Source of the DNA: Marixanthomonas sp. SCSIO 43207
Lineage (GTDB): Bacteria; Bacteroidota; Bacteroidia; Flavobacteriales; Flavobacteriaceae
Assembly: GCF_019904255.1 (NCBI RefSeq)
Contig: NZ_CP063203.1
Coordinates: 2,118,001-2,182,000 of the forward strand
Reading direction: 5' to 3'
Length of the DNA: 64,000 nt
The notes below the pieces were generated by a model. The model saw only the letters and a program-made list of their open reading frames with translations, ran no database searches and was not told the DNA's origin. This document shows positions 35,261-43,673 of this stretch, piece by piece. Each line of letters starts with the position of its first letter. Within the stretch, counting starts at the first letter, position 1. The position numbers were made by a program, and so were the translations under genes.

Positions 35261-35761
35261 TTATAGAAGTGTTTTTAAGGCTGAAAGGTAATCGGGTTCT
35301 TGACCTATTTCAGGAACTTGTTGAGAGTGAATTACGGTTCCTTCTTCATCCAATACAACCACAGCTCTAGAATGTAAGCCTTCTAGTGAACCACTTATCA
35401 TTTCTAAACCATATTCTTTTCCGAAGTTACCTGTTTTAAAATCTGATAAATTGGTTACATTATTGATATCTTCATCACTTACAAAACGTTTTTGAGCAAA
35501 TGGAAGATCTCTTGAAATACATAATACCTCTGTATTTTGTAAGCCGGTTGCTTTTTCATTAAATTTTCTTACTGAAGTAGCACACACATTGGTGTCAATA
35601 CTTGGAAAAATATTAAGTACCACACGTTTTCCTTTGTAATCTTCAAGGGTTTTTGTGGACATATCTTGCGCTGTTAATTTAAAGTTTGGTGCTTTTTCTC
35701 CTTCTTGAGGTAGTTTTCCTGACGTTTCTATTTGATTTCCGCCTAAAGTGATTTGAGCCAT
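35261..35761 (-). CDS. tpx: Thiol peroxidase (atypical 2-Cys peroxiredoxin)
   Basis: Peroxidase of 166 residues. 'FPSIDTNVCATSVRKFNEKA' near 52 contains the peroxidatic Cys, and 'VLCISRDLPFAQKRF' near 80 contains the second Cys of the Tpx family. 'MAQITLGGNQIETSGKLPQ' is the normal Tpx opening. It removes hydroperoxides with electrons from thioredoxin, and a thioredoxin gene lies about 370 bp away on the same strand. It shares an operon with the kinase gene that follows. Confidence 0.95.
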   Translation of the reverse strand: MAQITLGGNQIETSGKLPQEGEKAPNFKLTAQDMSTKTLEDYKGKRVVLNIFPSIDTNVCATSVRKFNEKATGLQNTEVLCISRDLPFAQKRFVSDEDINNVTNLSDFKTGNFGKEYGLEMISGSLEGLHSRAVVVLDEEGTVIHSQQVPEIGQEPDYLSALKTLL

Positions 35762-35845
35762 TTTTTAAGTTTTTTTATTGACTATAAAGTTACGCAAATA
35801 GGAAGTTGAATATTCTAAAAGTATTCATAAACTATTTACTTCATA

Positions 35846-35882
35846 AAAAATCCCTCAAAACAAATAGTAATGAGGGATTTTT
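35846..35882 (-). terminator. Terminator of the peroxiredoxin-thioredoxin-DUF6952 operon
   Basis: A 12-bp perfect stem, AAAAATCCCTCA/TGAGGGATTTTT, with a 13-base loop, lies 22 bp after the DUF6952 stop codon on the minus strand and ends in a T run. It separates this operon from tpx downstream. Confidence 0.8.
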
Positions 35883-35904
35883 AACAGTTATATTATGTTA
35901 CGTG

Positions 35905-36153
35905 CTACCGGTCAATAGAGCCTAATACTTTTTTAGAAAAAGCGTTGGCTGCATCTCGTTCCGGCATTCCGTCTTCGATCATTTGATGAACTTCAACTGC
36001 ACCGCAAAGATTAGTGATTAATTCACCTACCACATTTAATTCTTCATCACTTATGCGATTGTATTCGCTAAACGATTCTAGTACTTCAATGCAGTTTTCT
36101 ATTTGTGCTGAAGAGTTATTACGTTGTAAGTGTCTAATTACTGGTAACTTCAT
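35905..36153 (-). CDS. DUF6952-like small protein
   Basis: Soluble acidic protein of 82 residues, 'MKLPVIRHLQRNNSSAQIEN' to 'SKKVLGSIDR', with 'VVGELITNLCGAVEVHQMI' in the centre. It matches the flavobacterial family I know as DUF6952. It overlaps the thioredoxin gene by 20 bp, so the two should be translated together. The family has no known function; constant company of thioredoxin and peroxiredoxin genes suggests a part in thiol redox control. One internal Cys (about residue 53) is present. Confidence 0.75.
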   Translation of the reverse strand: MKLPVIRHLQRNNSSAQIENCIEVLESFSEYNRISDEELNVVGELITNLCGAVEVHQMIEDGMPERDAANAFSKKVLGSIDR

Positions 36154-36448
36154 CTACTAATTCTTTTAATGGATCAAATTTATTGGTTTGAACCTGATTA
36201 ACAAATGTTCCGTTTTTGAAAGTTGCAAATGTAGGTAAGTTGTCTACTTTGGCCATCTGTCTGCTTTCTGGAAACTTCTCAGCATCAACCAAAACGAATT
36301 TAAAATCTTCTACTTTGTTTGAAAGTTTTTTAAATTTTGGTTTCATCAGTCTACAGTTTCCGCACCAAGAAGCTGCGTATTGAACAACTACATTTTGCTC
36401 TTCTTCAACCAGTTGTTTTAGACTATCTTCTTTAAGTTCTACTAACAT
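36134..36448 (-). CDS. Thioredoxin-family protein
   Basis: Thioredoxin fold of 104 residues with active site 'ASWCGNCRLMKPK' near 27-38. The CGNC dipeptide differs from the CGPC of housekeeping thioredoxin. 'VDNLPTFATFKNGTFV' near 73 contains the conserved cis-Pro. It lies 5 bp after the peroxiredoxin gene and probably reduces that enzyme in the cytoplasm. No signal peptide is seen. Confidence 0.92.
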   Translation of the reverse strand: MLVELKEDSLKQLVEEEQNVVVQYAASWCGNCRLMKPKFKKLSNKVEDFKFVLVDAEKFPESRQMAKVDNLPTFATFKNGTFVNQVQTNKFDPLKELVDEVTSN

Positions 36449-36453
36449 AGTGT

Positions 36454-37089
36454 TTAATTTTGTAAATAGGTAGCAACGCCGTCACGTGTAGCGATCATTC
36501 CTTCTTTACCTTCTTCCCAGTTTGCTGGGCAAACTTCGCCTTTTTCCTGAACGTGTGTGTAAGCGTCTACCAGTCTTAAATATTCGTTTACATTACGACC
36601 TAATGGCATATCATTTACACTTTCGTGGAAAATTTTACCTTCTTCATCAATAAGGTATGTTGCACGATACGTTACGTTTGATCCTTTTAAGGTTACTAAA
36701 TCTTGTTCTTCATCATAAGATTCACCTTCAATATCAAGAATGCCTAATGCGTTTGAAAGGTTTCTATTGGTATCTGCCAATAATGGGTAAGTAACACCTT
36801 CTATACCACCATTGTCTCTAGGAGTGTTTAACCACGCAAAGTGAACTTCTGGTGTATCACAAGAAGCACCAATTACCATTGTATTTTTATCTTCAAACTG
36901 CTTTAGTGATTCTTGAAACTTGTGAATTTCAGTAGGGCACACATACGTAAAATCTTTTGGGTACCAGAATAATAATACTTTTTTATTATTCTTTTTTGCT
37001 TCTTCTAGAACGTTAATTTGAAGGGTGTCGCCCATCTCGTCCATTGCATCTACTGTGATATTTGGAAATTGTTTTCCTACTAATGACAT
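36454..37089 (-). CDS. Typical 2-Cys peroxiredoxin (AhpC/Prx)
   Basis: Protein of 211 residues. 'DFTYVCPTEIHKFQE' near 47 holds the peroxidatic Cys, and 'EKGEVCPANWEEGKEGM' near 185 holds the resolving Cys. 'VIGASCDTPEVHFAWLN' near 74 is also family-specific. It reduces peroxides, probably recycled by the adjacent CGNC thioredoxin rather than by AhpF, which is not seen. A -7 box in minus orientation, TATTTTTG at 37128-37135, lies 38 bp upstream. Confidence 0.93.
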   Translation of the reverse strand: MSLVGKQFPNITVDAMDEMGDTLQINVLEEAKKNNKKVLLFWYPKDFTYVCPTEIHKFQESLKQFEDKNTMVIGASCDTPEVHFAWLNTPRDNGGIEGVTYPLLADTNRNLSNALGILDIEGESYDEEQDLVTLKGSNVTYRATYLIDEEGKIFHESVNDMPLGRNVNEYLRLVDAYTHVQEKGEVCPANWEEGKEGMIATRDGVATYLQN

Positions 37090-37255
37090 ATTATTTATTG
37101 TTTATAAGTTAGTATTCTATTTCACTGCAAAAATAGGAGAAAGAACTGTTTAAAAATGCAAATGAAAATGTAAAATTTTATTTCAGTATAAATAAAATAA
37201 ATAGTGTTTATGCTTGTCCATAAGACAAAACAATAAAAAACTGTAAGCTCTTATT

Positions 37256-38746
37256 TTAAGCTGCTTTTGGCTCAGAAAGCGTTTTAATTTTTATACGGAA
37301 AGCAGCAAATAATAGAGTCATAAAAGGACTAAGCCAGTTAAAAATAGCGTAGAAAAGATAATCAATAACCGGCACACCAAGCACACCACTGTGATAAGCT
37401 CCACAAGTATTCCACGGAATTAAAACCGACGTTACAGTACCGCTATCTTCAAGGGTTCTAGATAAGTTTTCAGGAGCCAATCCTTTGTCTTTATAAGCTT
37501 GTGCATACATTTTTCCTGGAACTACTATAGCCAAGTATTGATCGCTCGCTGTAAAATTTAATCCTAAACACGTAAACACGGTACTAGCAAATAGCCCGAA
37601 AGTAGTATGAAATAAGTTAAGTAATGCTTTACTAATAGCTGCTAGTGCTCCAATAGCTTCCATTATTCCACCAAAAACCATAGCGCAAATAATCAACCAG
37701 ATTGTCCCTAACATGCCATACATTCCTCCGGCTGAAAATAAATCATTTAACACCTCATTATCTGTGGGAATAGAAATATCAACCGTTATTGCATCCATAA
37801 CTCCTTTATAGCCGCTAGTTAAATTTAAACTTTCAGAACCCCCAATTGAAGCAACTATATCAGGTTGAAAAAATAATGCAAAAACTCCGCCTAAAAGTGT
37901 CCCAATTAATAATGCAATGAGGGGAGGCGTTTTTTTAACAATCATTCCTATAACCAAAATAGGAACAATGAAAAGCCAAGGACTAACGTTAAAAGAAGCT
38001 TCTATAGAGGAGAGTATTGATTGTGTGTCTGCAACACCTTCAGGATCTAATGTAAAACCAATAAATACAAATACCAAAATAGTTATAACTATAGTAGGTA
38101 CTGTAGTAAGGGTCATATATCTAATATGCGTAAATAAATCGGTTCCTGCCATAGCAGGAGCAAGATTGGTTGTGTCACTCAAGGGAGATAGCTTATCACC
38201 AAAATATGCTCCAGAAAGTACAGCTCCTGCAGTCATTCCCAAGGAAATTCCAAGGGCTTCGGCAATTCCTATTAATGCAATACCAACTGTGGCAGAAGTT
38301 GTCCAACTACTTCCTGTAGCGACAGATATGATAGCACAAATTATAACACAAGCTGCTAGAAAAATTGTGGGGTTTAAAACTTGTAAACCATAATAAATCA
38401 TAGTAGGAATAATACCACTCAACAACCAAGTCCCGGCTAACGAACCTACCATTAATAATATAAGAATTGCGCCGGCTGTAGACTTTACATTTTTGGAAAC
38501 CTCCTCAATCATGAATTTGTAGTCAACCTTATTAAAATAGCCAACTATCGCCGCTACGGCAGCACCCATTAATAAAATAAATTGATTACTTCCGCTTAAT
38601 GCATCGTCTCCGTATACGTAAACATTGTACGCCAACATTCCTATTAAAGCAAAAACAGGGATTAAAGCTTCCCAAATATTCAATTCTTTATTTTCTACAA
38701 TCTGTTCATCTTGAGTTCCTTTAGATTCCATGTTTTGGCTGTCCAT
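37256..38746 (-). CDS. nhaC: Na+/H+ antiporter NhaC family
   Basis: Polytopic protein of 496 residues with about eleven or twelve helices. 'GSSWTTSATVGIALIGIAEA' near 145, 'GAYFGDKLSPLSDTTNLAPA' near 180 and 'IPWNTCGAYHSGVLGVP' near 445 are strong NhaC features with the ion-site Asp and Ser/Thr residues. It would exchange internal Na+ for protons and fits a salt-exposed organism. No operon partner is near. Swapped substrates such as malate/lactate are known in the family, so the ion is inferred. Confidence 0.9.
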   Translation of the reverse strand: MDSQNMESKGTQDEQIVENKELNIWEALIPVFALIGMLAYNVYVYGDDALSGSNQFILLMGAAVAAIVGYFNKVDYKFMIEEVSKNVKSTAGAILILLMVGSLAGTWLLSGIIPTMIYYGLQVLNPTIFLAACVIICAIISVATGSSWTTSATVGIALIGIAEALGISLGMTAGAVLSGAYFGDKLSPLSDTTNLAPAMAGTDLFTHIRYMTLTTVPTIVITILVFVFIGFTLDPEGVADTQSILSSIEASFNVSPWLFIVPILVIGMIVKKTPPLIALLIGTLLGGVFALFFQPDIVASIGGSESLNLTSGYKGVMDAITVDISIPTDNEVLNDLFSAGGMYGMLGTIWLIICAMVFGGIMEAIGALAAISKALLNLFHTTFGLFASTVFTCLGLNFTASDQYLAIVVPGKMYAQAYKDKGLAPENLSRTLEDSGTVTSVLIPWNTCGAYHSGVLGVPVIDYLFYAIFNWLSPFMTLLFAAFRIKIKTLSEPKAA

Positions 38747-38970
38747 TCAGTTGGTTTTAAATTTTTGAAATGTAATGTTACGATTTTGTAAAAAAGTATG
38801 CAAGGAAATAGCTTTTGGTTACTGATAATTTGTGTTGAAATGTATAAAATGAAATTACTGAAGCAAATTTGGTACTTTATCTATAAAATATTCAGTTATA
38901 TCGAAAAGAACCAGTTTTTGTAGGAAAATAGCTTCATATGCTATTGGTTTGCAGCACCAAATTGATAATT

Positions 38971-40200
38971 ATGAAAACAAATTACCTACTTATATTACTT
39001 ATTTTAGTTTCTTTTACAGCAACCTCACAGATAGGAATCAATACAACAAATCCAGACCCTTCAAGTATTCTTGATATTTCATCTGAAAATAAAGGTGTTC
39101 TTTTTCCACGTATTGCTTTAAGCGGAAAAAATGATGCTAATACTATTTTAAATCCCGCAGAAGGATTGTTAGTTTATAACACAACTAATAATGGTGCGTT
39201 GTCTTCAGGTTTTTATGTTTGGGACGGAAGCACTTGGGACAATATAAATACGGGCGAAAGTTCTGGTGGAGGAAGTGGCTCTAACGATGCCTGGTCATTA
39301 AATGGTAATAATGGCTCATCAAATGATTTTTTAGGAACAACAAACTGGAGCTCATTACAATTTAAAGTAAATAATAGTCAGATGGCTTTATTTCACCCTA
39401 ATGGCGGTATGGCTTTAGGATATAACGCTGTTGCTAATAAAAACAATTCTGTTGCGATTGGTACAGGAGCTAATGCTTCTGCAAGAAATGAAGCAACAGC
39501 TTTGGGAGCTTCATCAACTGCATCTGGATTTCAATCTGCAGCAGTAGGGTATAATGCAAAAGCAATAAATAGTAATAGTACGTTGGCGTTAGGGAACTCT
39601 GCTACAGCTTCAAGTTTTCAAGCAACAGCAATTGGTGTAAATGCAAATGCCAATTCAAATAATAATGCTTTGGCTATAGGCACAAACAGTGAGGCAAAAG
39701 GCGAAAATAGTTCAGCCTTAGGAACTAACTCATTAGCTTCTGCTCAAAATGCAATGGCTGTTGGGTATGGTGCTGTGGCTAATCAAGCTAATACTTTAAT
39801 ACTAGGAAACAATTCTCCTGCTTCAAATTGGAACGGAACCAAAGTAGGGGTAGGAACCAGTAAACCCGATGCAAAACTAGATGTGAATGGTACTTATAAA
39901 TTAGGTTCAAATGGAAACGTTCATAAAGGGGTAACGAGTTTTAGTAAAGGCACTAATTTAGGAGCTATAAGTGCAGGAGATAGTAATATTATCACTATTT
40001 CTATTCCTAATGATGCTAGACCTTCTTCTACAAAAGCTACCATCGTTGTAACACCGGATAATGGAATGTCTGATGATTTTGTAATTGCTTGGTCCAAGTT
40101 ACAGAACACTTCAACCTTACGATTAAAAATTTTGAATGCATCTAAAAATTCATACAGTAATACTTACACAACATTTTATGTGACTATTACAGAATTTTAA
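38971..40200 (+). CDS. Secreted protein with YadA-head-like beta-roll repeats
   Basis: Exported protein of 409 residues. The signal peptide ends 'SFTATSQ' (about 19), then 'IGINTTNPDPSSILDIS', an opening shared with two other proteins in this window. From about 155 to 290 there are roughly nine degenerate 14-residue repeats of the pattern 'A.A.G..A.A....S.A.G', such as 'SVAIGTGANASARNEATALG', which resemble the left-handed beta-roll of trimeric autotransporter heads. No YadA membrane anchor follows; instead it ends in a beta domain, 'YTTFYVTITEF'. It is probably a cell-surface adhesin-type protein. ATG 38971 gives the clean signal peptide. Confidence 0.78.
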   Translation: MKTNYLLILLILVSFTATSQIGINTTNPDPSSILDISSENKGVLFPRIALSGKNDANTILNPAEGLLVYNTTNNGALSSGFYVWDGSTWDNINTGESSGGGSGSNDAWSLNGNNGSSNDFLGTTNWSSLQFKVNNSQMALFHPNGGMALGYNAVANKNNSVAIGTGANASARNEATALGASSTASGFQSAAVGYNAKAINSNSTLALGNSATASSFQATAIGVNANANSNNNALAIGTNSEAKGENSSALGTNSLASAQNAMAVGYGAVANQANTLILGNNSPASNWNGTKVGVGTSKPDAKLDVNGTYKLGSNGNVHKGVTSFSKGTNLGAISAGDSNIITISIPNDARPSSTKATIVVTPDNGMSDDFVIAWSKLQNTSTLRLKILNASKNSYSNTYTTFYVTITEF

Positions 40201-40217
40201 ATATTTACCTTATAAAT

Positions 40218-40249
40218 AAAACCTCCTAATCTAGACATTAGGAGGTTTT
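40218..40249. terminator. Bidirectional terminator between convergent genes
   Basis: A 13-bp perfect stem, AAAACCTCCTAAT/ATTAGGAGGTTTT, with a 6-base loop lies 17 bp after the surface-protein stop and 22 bp from the stop of the convergent PLP-enzyme gene. A/T runs on both sides let it serve both strands. Confidence 0.85.
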
Positions 40250-40271
40250 GTTATTTAAATGGAAGTGTTGT

Positions 40272-41483
40272 TTACAAAACTCCAACCTTCACCATACATT
40301 CTCGCATCATTTTATAGGTACGTTCAATATTATTGTCCAAGCCTATTGAAAAACGTATTAATCCATCCGTAAGTCCCATTTCAGCTTGTTCTTCTTCAGG
40401 TATTTCAGAAGAGGTTGAGGTGCCGGGAGCACTAAATAATGTCTTGTAAAACCCTAAACTAACGGCTAAATACCCAAGATTTCTTTCTTGCATTAATTCC
40501 ATAAGCTCATTGGCTTTGTCCAAACTTCCTACATCTACTGTCAGCATACCGCCGTAACCATATTCATGATTCATCATTTTTTTAAATTTTTCATGACTTG
40601 GATGTGTGGTTAGTCCGGGATAGACTGTTTTTAAGCCATCTGCTTGAAATTTTTCAGCAAGATACATTGCATTTTTACTATGTTGTTTAACTCTTATATG
40701 CAGTGTCCGTAAATTTTTTAAAATAGATGAAGCTCGCAAACTATCCATAGAAGCTCCCATAAGCATACTGGCGCCATCATTTACATTTCTTAATTCGTTA
40801 ATAAACTCTTGTGTGCCACACATAACACCACCCATTGTATCACTGCTTCCGTTTATAAACTTGGTTAAACTGTGTAAAACAACATCTGCTCCAAATTTTG
40901 CAGGAGAAACAGAAAGAGGTGAAAATGTATTGTCTACCAATAACTTTAAACCGTGTTTTTTGGCAATTTTTGAAAGTTCTTCAATGTCTGCAACTTCTAG
41001 TAGAGGATTACTTACTGTTTCACAGAAAATTACTTTGGTTTTGTTTGTGATTGAAGCTTCAACAGCCTCGAGGTTTGTTATATCTACAAAAGAAGTTTGA
41101 ATATCTAAGCGTGGTGCAAAATTTTTCAAGAAAGCATACGTACCTCCATAAATAGTTCTACTAGATACTACGTGGTCTCCGGCATAGCACAATTGCATAA
41201 TAGTGGGTACAATGGCACCCATTCCAGTTGCGGCTACATTTGCTGTTTCGGTGCCTTCCATAGCGGCTAAGGCTTCGCCTAAATATAAATTTGATGGAGA
41301 AGAGTGACGTGAATATAAATAACATCCTTCTGCATTTCCTTCAAATGTATCAAACATGGTTTTTGCTGAAAGAAAAGTGTAGGTTGATGAATCTGAAATC
41401 GATGGATTAACTCCTCCAAATTCTCCAAAATATTGTAGGTCTTGAATTTTATCTGCCGGATTAAAATCTTTTGAATGTGACAT
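40272..41483 (-). CDS. Cys/Met-metabolism PLP enzyme (methionine gamma-lyase/cystathionine gamma-synthase family)
   Basis: Fold-type I PLP enzyme of 403 residues. 'CYLYSRHSSPSNLYLGEALA' near 54 gives the phosphate-binding Tyr-x-Arg, 'LLVDNTFSPLSVSPAKFGAD' near 178 the Asp, and 'LHSLTKFINGSSDTMGG' near 205 the PLP lysine. The methionine gamma-lyase Cys (P. putida Cys116) is replaced: the loop reads 'TIYGGTYAFL'. It may be a gamma-lyase or gamma-synthase for sulfur amino acids. It is divergent from an Lrp/AsnC regulator, an arrangement known for mdeA-mdeR, which favours a catabolic lyase. The exact reaction is unresolved. Confidence 0.85.
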   Translation of the reverse strand: MSHSKDFNPADKIQDLQYFGEFGGVNPSISDSSTYTFLSAKTMFDTFEGNAEGCYLYSRHSSPSNLYLGEALAAMEGTETANVAATGMGAIVPTIMQLCYAGDHVVSSRTIYGGTYAFLKNFAPRLDIQTSFVDITNLEAVEASITNKTKVIFCETVSNPLLEVADIEELSKIAKKHGLKLLVDNTFSPLSVSPAKFGADVVLHSLTKFINGSSDTMGGVMCGTQEFINELRNVNDGASMLMGASMDSLRASSILKNLRTLHIRVKQHSKNAMYLAEKFQADGLKTVYPGLTTHPSHEKFKKMMNHEYGYGGMLTVDVGSLDKANELMELMQERNLGYLAVSLGFYKTLFSAPGTSTSSEIPEEEQAEMGLTDGLIRFSIGLDNNIERTYKMMRECMVKVGVL

Positions 41484-41523
41484 AGCGTATTGTTTGGTTA
41501 AAATCTTTTTGATTGTTACATAT

Positions 41524-41554
41524 CAAAAATAGAAGTAATGAGATATTTTATCAA
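41524..41554 (-). promoter_or_regulatory. Promoter of the Cys/Met PLP-enzyme gene
   Basis: On the minus strand TTG (41552-41554), 20 bp, then TATTTTTG (41524-41531) matches the TTG/TAnnTTTG consensus, 41 bp before the start codon. The divergent Lrp-type gene starts about 105 bp further, so a shared operator in this gap is likely. Confidence 0.6.
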
Positions 41555-41660
41555 TAGTTTTGATAATAATTAGATTTTTTTATTGTTTATTTTTATTTAT
41601 TTAGAAATTATTTCTGATTACTGTGTAGGTTTTTAGTATTTTTCAGAAAAAAAATCGGTC

Positions 41661-42119
41661 ATGGTTTTAGATTCAAAAGATAGAGCATTGTTAAAAATGC
41701 TTCAGCACGATGCCAAACAAACAAATAAACAGCTCTCTTTACAGTTAGACTTGTCTGTAACAGCGGTTTATGAACGCATAAAGAAACTAGAGCGTGAAGG
41801 AGTTATTACCAGCTATGTTACACTATTAGACAAGGAAAAGGTACAAAAAGGTTTTACTGTTTTTTGTCACATTAAATTGGTACAGCACGCACAAGATTAT
41901 TTAACCAAGTTTGAGAAAGAAGTAACTAGTCTTGATGAGGTTTTGGAATGTTTTCACGTAAGTGGTGATTATGATTACTTATTAAAAGTTGCAGTGAAGG
42001 ATATAAAACAGTTTAGATCTTTTATGGTTAATAAACTTACTACTATTAAGCATATAGGAAGTACGCAAAGTTCATTTAGTATTTCTGAAGTAAAAAATAC
42101 GACTGCGCTGCATTTGTAA
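41661..42119 (+). CDS. Lrp/AsnC family transcriptional regulator
   Basis: Regulator of 152 residues. The N-terminal helix-turn-helix runs about 5-55 ('LLKMLQHDAKQTNKQLSLQL', 'TAVYERIKKLEREGVI'). The C-terminal RAM ligand domain runs about 68-140, including 'VLECFHVSGDYDYLLKV'. Lrp-type proteins sense amino acids as multimers. It is divergent from the Cys/Met PLP-enzyme gene and is the natural candidate to control it, responding to methionine or a related amino acid; that link is inferred. Confidence 0.93.
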   Translation: MVLDSKDRALLKMLQHDAKQTNKQLSLQLDLSVTAVYERIKKLEREGVITSYVTLLDKEKVQKGFTVFCHIKLVQHAQDYLTKFEKEVTSLDEVLECFHVSGDYDYLLKVAVKDIKQFRSFMVNKLTTIKHIGSTQSSFSISEVKNTTALHL

Positions 42120-42150
42120 TATTAAATTAACAATCCTTTATAGCTCAAAA

Positions 42151-42181
42151 TTGCGCATTGTTAAATTACATTGTAACTTTG
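42151..42181 (+). promoter_or_regulatory. Promoter of lpd
   Basis: TTG at 42151-42153, 20 bp, then TAACTTTG at 42174-42181 fits the Bacteroidota promoter consensus and lies 25 bp before the lpd start codon. Confidence 0.65.
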
Positions 42182-42206
42182 CACTTTTAAACCAAAAACA
42201 CACCTT

Positions 42207-43610
42207 ATGAGCACCTATGATGTTGCCGTTATCGGTTCAGGTCCCGGAGGATATGTAGCAGCAATTCGTTGCGCACAATTAGGGATGAAAACCGCAATTA
42301 TTGAAAAATATAATACCCTTGGTGGTACTTGCCTTAACGTAGGCTGTATTCCTAGTAAAGCATTGCTAGATTCTTCACATCATTATGAAGAAGCTATAAA
42401 ACATTTTGAAGACCATGGAATAGAGATTCCGGGAGATGTAAAAATCAACTTCAAAAAAATGATAGATCGAAAAGCATCAGTTGTAGAACAAACTACAAAA
42501 GGAATAGACTTTTTGATGAATAAAAATAAAATTGACGTTCTTACGGGCGTTGGTTCATTTAAAGATGAAACACATATTGTTGTTTCTTCAGAAGATGGTG
42601 ATAAAACTATTGAAGCAAAAAATACAATTATCGCTACCGGAAGTAAACCTGCAACGCTTCCATTTATTGAAATAGATAAAGAGCGCATCATTACATCTAC
42701 AGAAGCATTAACGCTTAAAGAAATTCCGAAGCACATGATTGTTATTGGTGGAGGTGTGATTGGCCTAGAGCTTGGTCAAGTATACCGTCGTTTAGGCGCA
42801 GAGGTTTCAGTGGTTGAATATATGGATCGTATAATCCCTACAATGGATAAAGGTCAAAGTAAAGAATTAACCAAAGTAATGAAAAAGCAAGGTGTGAAAT
42901 TTTACACATCTCATAAAGTTTCTGCTGTAGAACGTAATAAAGATGAAGTAACCATCACAGCAACAGACAAAAAGGATAAGGAAGTTACTTTTAAAGGAGA
43001 TTATTGCTTAGTTTCGGTAGGAAGAAGACCTTATACAGATGGTTTAAAAGCTGATAATGCAGGCGTAAAAGTCAACGAAAAAGGACAAATAGAAGTAAAT
43101 GACCATTTGCAAACCAATATTAAAAACATTTATGCTATTGGTGATGTAATACGTGGAGCTATGTTAGCCCACAAAGCTGAAGAAGAAGGTGTTTTGGTTG
43201 CTGAAATTTTAGCTGGTCAAAAACCGCACATAAACTATAACCTTATACCAAGTGTTGTATATACTTGGCCAGAAGTTGCTTCGGTAGGAAAAACTGAAGA
43301 ACAATTAAAGGAAGATAAAGTTGAATACAAAAGCGGACAATTTCCTATGCGTGCCTTAGGAAGAAGTCGTGCTAGTGGTGACACAGATGGCTTTATTAAA
43401 ATTTTGGCCGATAAAGAAACCGATGAGGTGTTAGGTGTTCACATGGTGGGCGCTCGTGCAGCAGATTTAATCGCTGAAGGTGTAACCGCTATGGAGTTTA
43501 GAGCTAGCGCAGAAGATATTGCTAGTATGAGTCATGCGCATCCTACATATGCAGAAGCTGTAAAAGAAGCAGCACTTGCAGCAACAGAAAACAGACCAAT
43601 TCATTCTTAA
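42207..43610 (+). CDS. lpd: Dihydrolipoyl dehydrogenase
   Basis: Flavoprotein of 467 residues, the E3 part of 2-oxoacid dehydrogenase complexes. 'VAVIGSGPGGYVAAIRCAQL' (6-25) binds FAD, 'GGTCLNVGCIPSKALL' (39-54) holds the redox disulfide, 'MIVIGGGVIGLELGQVYRRL' near 177 binds NAD, and 'MSHAHPTYAEAVKEA' near 440 has the catalytic His-Glu pair. All key residues are present. It has its own promoter and terminator and no E1/E2 genes nearby, so it may serve several complexes. Confidence 0.97.
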   Translation: MSTYDVAVIGSGPGGYVAAIRCAQLGMKTAIIEKYNTLGGTCLNVGCIPSKALLDSSHHYEEAIKHFEDHGIEIPGDVKINFKKMIDRKASVVEQTTKGIDFLMNKNKIDVLTGVGSFKDETHIVVSSEDGDKTIEAKNTIIATGSKPATLPFIEIDKERIITSTEALTLKEIPKHMIVIGGGVIGLELGQVYRRLGAEVSVVEYMDRIIPTMDKGQSKELTKVMKKQGVKFYTSHKVSAVERNKDEVTITATDKKDKEVTFKGDYCLVSVGRRPYTDGLKADNAGVKVNEKGQIEVNDHLQTNIKNIYAIGDVIRGAMLAHKAEEEGVLVAEILAGQKPHINYNLIPSVVYTWPEVASVGKTEEQLKEDKVEYKSGQFPMRALGRSRASGDTDGFIKILADKETDEVLGVHMVGARAADLIAEGVTAMEFRASAEDIASMSHAHPTYAEAVKEAALAATENRPIHS

Positions 43611-43627
43611 TAGAATAATCATTTTTT

Positions 43628-43661
43628 AAAAGCCTGTTTAACTACTTAAACAGGCTTTTTT
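43628..43661. terminator. Terminator after lpd
   Basis: Perfect 14-bp stem AAAAGCCTGTTTAA/TTAAACAGGCTTTT with the loop CTAC and trailing T run, 18 bp after the lpd stop. The A run on the left arm lets it also end transcription of the frameshifted gene on the other strand. Confidence 0.9.
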
Positions 43662-43673
43662 ATTGGGTTCTAT

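Noticed and set aside
37917-38393. 158-codon open frame on the strand opposite nhaC
   Set aside because: It lies entirely inside nhaC, has no family pattern, and its Pro/Ala/Ile-rich sequence is what the complement of a hydrophobic membrane gene gives.
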